Shown: piece after piece, positions 49,117 to 61,113 of the stretch | Layout of the letters: every line of letters begins with the position of its first letter | How positions within the stretch are numbered: position 1 is the stretch's first letter | DNA from: Torymus aiolomorphi | Lineage: Eukaryota > Arthropoda > Insecta > Hymenoptera > Torymidae | Assembly: GCA_036365515.1 (NCBI GenBank) | Contig: CM070877.1 | Location: forward strand, 10,139,101-10,203,100 | DNA length: 64,000 bases | Direction of reading: 5' to 3' | Program-made: the position numbers and the translations under genes | Notes under the pieces: model-generated | What the model was told of the DNA's origin: nothing | Databases searched by the model: none | The model's input: only the letters and a program-made list of their open reading frames with translations

Positions 49117-49464
49117 GAATAACTACAATTACAAAAAATACTCATCATCAATTGCGATGGAGTACATAACCTCAATTAGACCATGTGTACGCCTTGACTA
49201 TGCAGAAAGTACTATAGTTGTGGCAATTTTTACTATATTGGATAACAAAATTTCTTATGACGGTTGGCTAAAATTAAAAAAATATATTTCAAATTTTACT
49301 ATATCACAGTTTTTGCCATGTTGTACAGCAATTTTTCTTTTATGTCGTAATACTTTTTAACCAACACTGTAATAAAAATTACTAAAAATGTTGTAATTCC
49401 TATACTATATAGTAATTTTTATTATACTTATAATAAAATTTATTATAACATTTTTCTCCGTGTA

Positions 49465-52400
49465 CCTGTCCCTCAATATCCACAAAATAACTATGGATTA
49501 TGAAAGACACCTGTTCAAAAACTAAAGAAAATCAGTCGGTTTCCACCCAACTCTAAAAAAAACTACACAAAACCTTAATCAATGAACAACAGTATCGATT
49601 TAAAAACGAACCCTAAGACCTCATCCCCCCTTCCCCCGAAACTCCACGAAACCTACCCCGCGATCCTTCCGCTCCTCGTCGCCCGCGATCAGCTGATAAA
49701 AATTGCAGCACAACAATGGAGCACACCGAAGCCCCCCCCCCCCCGGGCGCGTGCCCGGAAGAAGCATTTCGCAACGACGAGGGTTCGAAAGATCAGGGAG
49801 CCGAAGGCTAATTAATGTATTGTTTCGCCGACACCGACGCCCTGGCCATCTGCCTGTACCAGTAGTGGTAGCGGCACTAGTAGTAGTAGTAGTAGTGGTA
49901 CATGCGCGCGGGAAATCTCCATCCGCTGAATATGCAACTAGGCGGAGGTCGCTCGGAAGCCTCTATGAATTTATACGCGGTAAGGCGGTGGATGGGGGGA
50001 GGGAAGGTCTTTGGAGAAAACGGGTGGTGGGAGGAATGTAGTTAGCCCGTGGATGGATATGGTAATTTTGGGAGTTTTTTTCGAGGTTGGGTCTGAGAGT
50101 GTGGTTGGGTGAGAGTTTGGTGGGGGAGAAGGGTTGTTGGGTGGTTGGTTTTTGGGAGAATGTTTTTTCTTTTGGTATTTTAAGAGGTGAGATTTGAGGT
50201 TATGTTTGTAATTTACAAGTATTCTTGTTATTGTGTTTATGCGCAAGAATACTTAGATTGGATTGAATTAAGAGAAGATTTCTCTTGTTCAAGTTATTTT
50301 GGAAAATTGATCGAGAGATATCATAAGAATGTAAGAAAACAGAAGAGATTCCCGTTAGTTCAGTATTAGTGTTGCATCTTTTGGTAAAATTTATAGCAAT
50401 TTTCAAGCTGTTGACTTGGTACTTCACTGATGTTGACTAACTCTTACTACATTGAATTATCATAATGCATCACTAAAAAGCTAAAACACAATTATCAAAC
50501 ATATTTTCTTTCTCTATTGTCTAACCACTAAAAATACCCATCAGCGACAATACTCATCACTCCGACTCCTCCCCAACAACAACTGCAAGTCGTTACAATT
50601 TCACAAACATCAATTATGCCAGCCTAACCAAACAGAATCATGCCGTGTTTTTCCACCACCAATCTAACATACATTTACACCGATGTAACACCCTGACGTA
50701 ACAAATAAAAAAACACGCACAGAATCTGCCGAAAAACATTTGTCCGCGAATCTTACTTTCTGCTACTCACTTCTCGCGCATGCAGAGAGCCGCGCCGTAA
50801 CAGGTTTTTATCCGGCATCTTGACACATAACTTCCGATGACTTTTTGCGCGTGTGTGCAAGCTTTTGAATTGTTTCGTCATTGCGGAGATGGCGAGGCGC
50901 AGATTACAGCGAGCCGCGGAACGTTTGAACGGGCTAACCCGGTCTGACAAGGCTGCGGTTGGAATGCGCGCTCGCCTTTTACTCGCGGTATTGTTGATGA
51001 GAGGAAGTTATATGGGCGCGGGCTAAATCATTTCGGGTTAATAATGTTGTAAGTGAAGGCGAGGTTTATGGTACCGCATAAATTAATCTGTGTCAGTGGA
51101 TTGTGTATCGGAAAAAGGTGTCGAAACTTTTATTTCTACAGGATTCTGCATTACGACCGGCTTTTGTAGTCTTTCTCCTTTTTTGGGCTACATTTTAAAG
51201 AGTTTTAATATATTTATTTATTAATTTATAGGTGATTATAAAGTTGTTGAGTATTAGAAAAAGTCAAAATTGTTAATTATAAATCCAATGTCTTTTACAT
51301 ATACAATAAAAACTTCAATTCTTTCATCTTACATAACATTGTGTTAATTTTGAAATTTTCATGGTACCTACATCGAACAAAAAGATAATGCAGATGAAAA
51401 ATCTGCGCCCCAAGAGTTTATCCAACTGATGAATTGCAGTTTAAATCCTTCGACATCGAGAAACCTATCAGCATCATCCACACGTAACTTCAATCCAGCT
51501 CATCGAATCCTCTATCCACTCGAGCATCTAATCATCTCCAATCTCCTATAGACTACACAAATTCCGACAAAATACCCTCACCTAAGAGTCGAATTCGACT
51601 CCTCGTCCTGAAAACAAGTTCCTGCTAACACGATGGGATTTGTACCTACAAAGCATTAGCAGCAGAGAGAAATCGTTAGCGCTCACGTGCCAGCTCTCGT
51701 TCGCGAGCAATCGATCCGGGCCATTTCCTATGTGTGCGAGTACGCGCGTGTGTGTGTGTGTGTGTTGAATCGGGGACGGTTTTCTGTGTTGGAAGAGGAG
51801 AACTCCGGGTCCAAGGGTATTTAGAGAAATTAGTACAAGGATCGGCGTTGGAATTAGGCTTCTGGATATTACGTGTGTAAATCGAAGGAATGCTGGTTCG
51901 GATTATTATTATTTTAAAAACAAATTTTTAATCAACCATCTAATTTCCTCTTTATACACATGTCCATGATGTTTGATATTTACAGCGTGGATCTGACTCT
52001 GAATAAATTGCAACATTCATTTCGGGTAATCTTAATTTATGGTAAACCCCGCTGCACAGCTCGCGGAGTTCATTTGTAATTACAAACGCCGCTCAAAGGA
52101 TTTGAAGACGAGTAATAGTCGCCCATACAGCGCATCGACTCAAGGGATATCAAGGCATTCTCTAATGAGCCGCGCTAATTGCCACTCTTTTAGTAGCCAT
52201 CAATGTAGCTACTCTTTGCACGCGGAAAAGCCTACCATACGTTCTCCTACTACTACTACTACTACCGTGTAACAGGAAACGGCGTGCTACAACTCCATTA
52301 TTCTAATGTGCGTATTCAATTACGCGTGCACATGCACTTAACGAGGCTCTTTGGTGGAAAAAAAGGAAAATTCTCCGCGACATGTAGCGGCTGCTGCAGC

Positions 52401-52519
52401 ACTTCCGATGCGTGCGATTAATTTATGAATCCGCACGCGCGATTGGACGCGGGAAACGACGGAACCCGGAGCGCGGATTACGTGGTTCATGCGATATGTT
52501 CCGGAGGCGTGGGTATATA

Positions 52520-52563
<44 letters not shown>

Positions 52564-55500
52564 GTTAGTGCATATGTGCATATGCGGCGGAAAAAATTAA
52601 TTGCACGGCTGGTAATAGGATGTGTTTTGCGCGCGTGCATATATTTTTTTCTTCTTCTACTTCGTCGTCGTCCGCGATGTTTGTTTCGCGATATCAGCAT
52701 GGGAAGAACTGAGCACGCGGAGCGAGACGGCAATTGTGCGCGGGAAATTAATTTATCGCGCGGGAAAGGTAGTTTCTCTCTGCGTCTCGCTCTTTCTGCG
52801 AGCAGAGGATTCGACGATGTGTAGTAATCGTTGGGTGTGCGAACATTTTTTTTTTAAAGTTGTTTGGATTGGTGTAGATCCGTGAGTAATGAATGGAATC
52901 ATTGGTTTCTGTTCAAAACGAATATTTAAGGTTTGGAATATAAGTGATGAGTTGACAATTTCGGAAGTAAGTGAAGAAGGTGGAAAAATTAATTAAACTT
53001 ATTAGGACTTCTGGTAATACACTTTTCGTTTTAAATCAATGAAAATTTAATGAAATCCTATAATAGAATGTGACAGAGGAGATTTTCAAGTCGGCATGAC
53101 TGGAATTTTTATATTATATTAAGATAATTGACATATGAGTTCTTCCATATATTCTATAAAATTATCTCATTTTCCTACTTTTACAAGGCACCGTAAACTC
53201 GGAACGGATATACTTATATTACAAAGTTCCTCTTCTACACGAGAACCGTAATCTACTTACACTCAACAACCATAAAACCCGCGACAACTATATTTTTATC
53301 TCAGCACCCGAATCTCAAAATCACGAATCACAAACACTCCGATCAGCCTAGCCAACCCCCAAACACACATCCTCCCTCATCCCTCCGAAAACGAGCGTAT
53401 ATGTGCAAACAGCTCACATACGAAACCCTCTATCCCGAAAACAATATAGTCGCGCGCACGTATATGTAGGGGCGAAAAGGCTTTTAGCTCTAATGCGCCA
53501 CTTGGCTGCGGCTCTCTCTCTCTCTGCGGTTTCGGATGTCAACGAAAAACTAGTAGCGCCACCCCGCTACATGTATACGTGTGTGTGTATATATATCGAT
53601 CTATATACGCGCCACCCGCATCCAGTTCGCGCGCGGATCCCTTTTTTTCGTACGGCTGCTACTGGATGATTTTCGCTTTGTGATGCGGCTCGCCGCGATT
53701 TCGCGCGCGTGTTTGCGCTCGATTTTGCGTTCGCTCGCGCTTTTATTTTTTTGATGGAGGTTATCGGAACGATGGCCGGGAGCTTGTTTGGGGAATTTGG
53801 AGATGGGCTGGTGGTTGGTTGCGTGGGGAGGTAAATATTGCCGAGCTGTGGTTGCGTTTATTAATGCATTGGCGATGTGCTAGGTAGTCAAATATGCAAA
53901 AAAGGAATTATTTTGGTTTTTCGATAATAAAAACCTTTAGAGGTTTAGTGAGAGGAATGTTTGCATGTCGAAGATAAACAAAGTTCTCTATTTCGTATAG
54001 GAAATTAAAAAAAAAAGTAGGGTATCCGATAATATCGTTTTGTAAAATTCTATATATCCGGCGAACTGTGTTTAGTTTCACAATTTTCTTCGAATTTTCG
54101 CAAAACTGCTCGCAATTTTTAAAACATGTCTCTCAATACACCAAAGCATAATTATACACATTTGCAATAATGATATAACCAATACTGTAATTATCAAACA
54201 TCAGTGTCACTTTACCACGAAATTCCCAATTTCTCGCTTCCACACACACATACGCAACACATGACGCCCACTTCCAACAAGTATACATATACCTCGAAAG
54301 CCATTAATCATCACTAACGCAGCTTATCTCCTCGGCCATCCGCGACTACACACTCTTTACACAAACGGCGAACGACACCGAACCTCCGAGTGCGCGCGAG
54401 TGCGGAGGAAAGTAAAACCGTCGACTTGTGCTGCGGCCGCGATAAAAATTTCGCTGATACGGAGAAGGAGAAAGGATCGTCGATCGTCGCGGCCGTTCCT
54501 CCACGAGTTATTCTGCTGACGCCGCGGCGAACGCGCGCTGTCTGTGTGTAGGTCGCGTTGGCCGCGCGGTTTTTGGGGAATCGAGGTTAGGTGTAGTGGT
54601 AGAATGTTGGGGATTTTTTGAGAACGTGGTTTTGAGGTTAGGTGGAGCAAGTGTATCAAATCTGATTATGCAATATACTTATTGTGTAAAGTGTTAGAAA
54701 AGTATTAGAATTTTATTTCGAAAATTTAATTTTGAATTAGTTTTTTTATGTTTGTATTTTTCAGATTCCTTTGTATTCGAATGTCGCAGCTATTTCTTAA
54801 CCATTTCGACCGTTAGAAGTAGTAAACAAAAGCATTTTCCTCGAAATTATGCGAAAATTCATGGTGGACATTATCCGTGGATGCGGTAAACGATGGACGT
54901 TATGATGCAGTTTCAGTGCCTATTATTGGTGAAAGTTCATTTTAGCGTACTTCACGGTTAAAATTGTTTGCTTTTCGTGAAAAATGCCTTATACGACCCT
55001 GTATTTTCGGAGAAACTTTGCGCGAGAACTTCCGGAATTACCTTTTGGAACGAATTAAAAAGGAAAAGTGACAACTGCTTTTAGCGAAATCCATTAAGTG
55101 CATGAATTTTGAAATAATAATTCATTTTAAGAAGATGAAATACAGCCTGCAGTGAGCAATAATGAATGGAAAAATATTCCGACACTTAAGGCTAAGCTAT
55201 TGTATAATAATTTCGACCTTGAATTTCTCCATAATTATTATTTCTAAACAGAAACGCTGATCATTATGATGTGACATTCAATGGAAGGACAACGCGCGTT
55301 TATATTATTAATTTCAAATAAAACACAAAACCACAGAGACAACAATAAATACGACCTTCCACTTTTTATGTCTTCCCACTTCCATATAATAAACCTAGCG
55401 ATCATTTCCGTTTTACGTTTTCTGTTTCAGTAATATTCGATATACCCGCAAAACTTTTAGACTTTAATACGAGAACACTCGGGAAAATTTATAGTCTATT

Positions 55501-57904
55501 GTGAGGCTATATAATATTTTAAAAAAAGTTCGCCTCACGAGTGCGCCGTCATAAAACTCCCTAAAAGCATAGTTCTAAGCTTCGATCTAAGAATATCAGC
55601 TTACGCTCGCCGCGCGCGTCGCGTCACTTTCATTTTAAGAGACGCGAAATGTGTCTGTGTGTGTATGTATACATGGGACTCGCTGTACGCGAAATTAAAA
55701 ATGTGCAATCTTGTAAAAATGTCGTTTTTATAAACTGTCGTATTTTTTTCGTTTATTTTTGTTTCCTCTAACGTTCTTTTAATAAACTCGGGAGCACACA
55801 TTTTTAAAAAAGGTTTGAAATTCAAATCTTAATGTAGATACACTTTTTCAAGATAAATGCACAAGAAAAAAACGTTAAATTTAAGTTCTTGAGAAATCGT
55901 TAAGCAACAATTCCGGATAAAATTTAACATACAAATATGTTTTCAAAAGTAATAATACTTTGTTCATTTAATAATCATTCATTTGTATACATGAACATAC
56001 CTTATATAATCAAAATTTACTCAAACTATGAAAGCTAAATAATACCTTATTATTATTTAAATTATACCACAAATTATGCTTACTTAACCACGGTAATCAA
56101 ACTGAAAGCTTTATTAAAATACACTTCACTAGCCAATAAACGTAACTACCAACTCTTTCCTTCTTTCCTAAACAAAATAATAATCTTAAACATCTAATCA
56201 AAAACCGCACTACCGCCCTGAAAATTCGGCCACCCAACCGTAATCGAATCTCGTCTCCTCTCGGCTGCACCGCGAAAAATCAAAGGAGACGACGACGCGG
56301 TGGCAATATATGTATGTATGCACGCGACGCGGCGCAATATGTATGATAATATACAAAAGAGGACGACGCCTCCGTCGTAAGATTTCTTTTTGTCTACCCG
56401 AGAGAGGTAGCGCAGAACGGGGACATTAATCATGCGTGAGATTCCAAATTGAATAAATTATGATAATCCGCTGCGGCGGCTTTGACGAGCAGCCGGTTCG
56501 CGGTTTTTGGGAGGTTTTTTGGTGGTGCAGTTTTGTGCGCGGTTGAAGGAGTGATGGCGGAGAAGATTTTAAATTTGGGTCACGTGGGCGGGACTAGTTT
56601 TGTTATTGGTGAAGAAGTTCAGGTTGTTTTATTATACTGACTCGTGACGTTAGCGAGTATGATTTTTCTAGATTTGAAAATAACGTCGTAGAAAGTTGGA
56701 TAACGTATTATTATGAATAACAATACTTTTTTTGTATTATAAAAACCATATTTACTACATTTATTTTTATGTCTCACAAAATGTTACATTTAAAAACATC
56801 AGAAAATTAAAAAAGTTGATTTTCCTGAAATATTCGTTTCAAACCATTGAACTTCCAGGCAAAAACATTAAATCCACCTTATCTTAAGATCCTAAAAATA
56901 CCGTGGAATTCGCACCCGCCGTATTCGTCAAAACCGACAGACTGAAATAAATCTGCACTTCTCCTGCTTTCGAAAATTTCGTCCTCATTAGCGCGCGGCG
57001 CTGCAGTAAAAGAAGAAATTCGTCTCATTTGTCACTTCGTTCCAGAAAAGTCGCGCTTAATCGGATTTAATGAAAACATTCCTCTTCGCTCGCCTGGCGC
57101 CGGGAAGCAAAACAGAGAAAAAGCATCGGATTGGGTCGCGTTTCGTATATATATATATATATATATGTGTGTGTCGTTACTGCCAATTGTCGCGAAGACA
57201 AAAGGAAGATAAGCCACCCGGGGGCTGACCTAAATATCGTTTATTTTCCCGTTTTGGTTTTATTTCCCGGCTTTTTAGCGCGCGGATTGAAAAGATTGCG
57301 AAGAATGGCGTAATGTGGGTTGAATCAATGCGCAAATATAGAGGTTCTTCAAGCATTCAATAACTCATCATCTAAAAACGAATTTTTTATATTGATTAAT
57401 TATTTATACCTATACCTATTATTTATAAAAATAGAACCATAAATTAGGTTGACAAAATCTATATTCATTTATAAAAACATTTCAAATGAAGCATAAATAA
57501 ATTCAACCATCAAAAACCCATAATTCCAACAAACCTCTAAAATCTCCGTAAAAATCCGAAATGAAATTTCATCCGAAATCCGCACCACAGTAATTGCCAA
57601 TTACACCTTGCACAATTAAACCACACGCGTGTACTTTCTCCTCTCCGCTGCATTCTTCACTTTCCTCTTTTTCGGCAAAAGATATACCTATGATTAAGCC
57701 ACGGCAAATCACTGTAACGCGATACCATTGAAACTCCATCCCATCAGATAAGCCTGCACAGGCGTTATTGCAGCTACGATTTTTAAATCTTTTTTCTTCA
57801 TAATTACAATTTACAAACAATTATATCAAAGCGGAGGGAAAAAGAAGCCGCAGGCGCACGCGAGCAACGACCTCTCGCAGGCCAAAAGGATAAAAATAAG
57901 AGAG
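49465..57904. other. Intronic stretch with skewed islands, no gene
   Basis: Islands lie near 49.85, 50.9, 51.7, 52.4, 53.6, 54.5, 55.6, 56.35 and 57.1 kb. At the 53.6-kb island, 53281-53340 has 5 G and 19 C, while 53761-53820 has 26 G and 6 C. Simple repeats are a TAG run at about 49878-49898, AG at 52523-52556 and AT at 57147-57166. A GTGAGT donor at 50764-50759 follows an ATG frame in the wrong phase. No coding exon supported. Confidence 0.5.
52523..52556. repeat. (AG)n microsatellite
   Basis: Uninterrupted AG repeats of about 34 bp. Confidence 0.95.
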
Positions 57905-57910
57905 ACTCAC

Positions 57911-57964
57911 CGTGTAGCTGAGCGAGGGACTGTAGCGTGGCGTTGGCGTTGCAGTTTATGAATC
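57911..57964 (-). CDS. orb2: orb2 54-nt microexon upstream of the RRM1 exon
   Basis: Acceptor CTGTTTCAG (CAG at 57967-57965) and donor GTGAGT (57910-57905) enclose 54 nt. Entered in phase 1, it reads FINCNANATLQSLAQLH and leaves one G, which makes GGT with the RRM1 exon (G, then KSPFFPGLEE). The other two frames are either stopped or end in the wrong phase. The length is a multiple of three, so it can be skipped without changing frame. Vertebrate CPEB2-4 have small cassette exons (17 and 8 residues) at just this place before RRM1, though I see no sequence identity with them. I infer that it belongs to orb2; the peptide is not one I recognise. Confidence 0.7.
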
Positions 57965-60452
<2,488 letters not shown>

Positions 60453-61105
60453 GGTAGCTCATGCGGGCTAGTAGACCTAAAGCTATGAAATTTTTTTACA
60501 AAGATTCATTTACACATTCCAATCTTAAAACTGATGTGACAGGAAAAAGGGTTCTTAACATAACGGAAAAAATTTTTGTTACAAATTTTCCAATGTTGTA
60601 AAAGTAGATTTTGTCCACTAAAAAAAATTCAATAAGTATTTATAATCTTTTTTGTTTTTCATTCAATTCTAATTTACAAGGTCTCATTTTCTTCCTTGTT
60701 CAATTTCAGGGGGAGATACCCATATCAACATTGGAAAATTTTCAAAACCTGCTAAGTTATATGCAATTGTTTGTAGATTTGTCACTGAATTTTATAAACA
60801 ATTACATATAACTTAGCAGGTTTTGAAAAGTTTCCAATTTTGATATGGGTGCCTCCCCCTGAAATTGAACAAGTAAGAAAATGAGACCTCGCAAATTAGA
60901 ATGGAGTGAAAAATAAAAAAGATTATAAATATACTTATTGAATTTTTTTAGTGAACAAAATTTACTTTTACAACAGTGGAAATTTTATAACAAAGATTTT
61001 TCCGTTATGCTAAACAACCTGTTTCCTGTCATATCAGTTTTAAGATTGAAATATGTAAATGAATCTTTGTAAAAAAATTTCATAGCTTTAGGTCTACTAG
61101 CCCGC
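60453..61105. mobile_element. Foldback element family 2, copy 2
   Basis: Same organisation and most of the sequence of 21435-22080: GGTAGCTC-type left end, TAGTAGACCTAAAGCTATGA, then a centre around CAATTGTTTGTAGATTTGTCAC and mirrored arms. The right end stops at CCCGC, so its terminal AGCTACC is missing. ATGTAAAA occurs on both sides (60445-60452 and 61106-61113), a possible 8-bp target duplication. No coding capacity. Confidence 0.82.
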
Positions 61106-61113
61106 ATGTAAAA

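Larger units (their letters stand above)
47040..49464 (-). mobile_element. Family A element split by a LINE insertion
   Basis: The minus-strand sequence at 47051-47125 (AGTGGTTAGCGCGTCC, then GGGTCCCAGGATCGAT) matches the tRNA-like core of the 11990-12757 element. The next 30 bp (CAGTTCCAAAATTTTGTACTCAAGAA) is nearly identical. The element resumes right of the LINE and ends near 49464 in TTTTTCTCCGTGTA after AGTAATTTTTATTATA words. The far left limit is not clear. Confidence 0.6.
3982..57910 (-). other. orb2: Giant orb2 intron, about 54 kb, with three recursive-splice candidates
   Basis: The interval between the donor of the microexon (GTGAGT at 57910-57905) and the acceptor of the RRM1 exon (CAG at 3984-3982) is 53,929 bp. 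I found no conserved coding exon inside it. It contains three CAG/GTACGT sites, two candidate alternative first exons, dozens of skewed CpG-rich islands, and most of the mobile elements of the window. I cannot exclude further small exons. Confidence 0.7.

Noticed and set aside
49445..49475. CAG/GTACAC on the minus strand, ratchet-like
   Set aside because: No pyrimidine tract; the sequence is the end of a TIR element, and GTACAC is a weak donor.
50759..50950. ATG frame ending at a GTGAGT donor, possible first exon
   Set aside because: It ends in phase 0; the phase-1 frame needed for the RRM1 exon has a stop.
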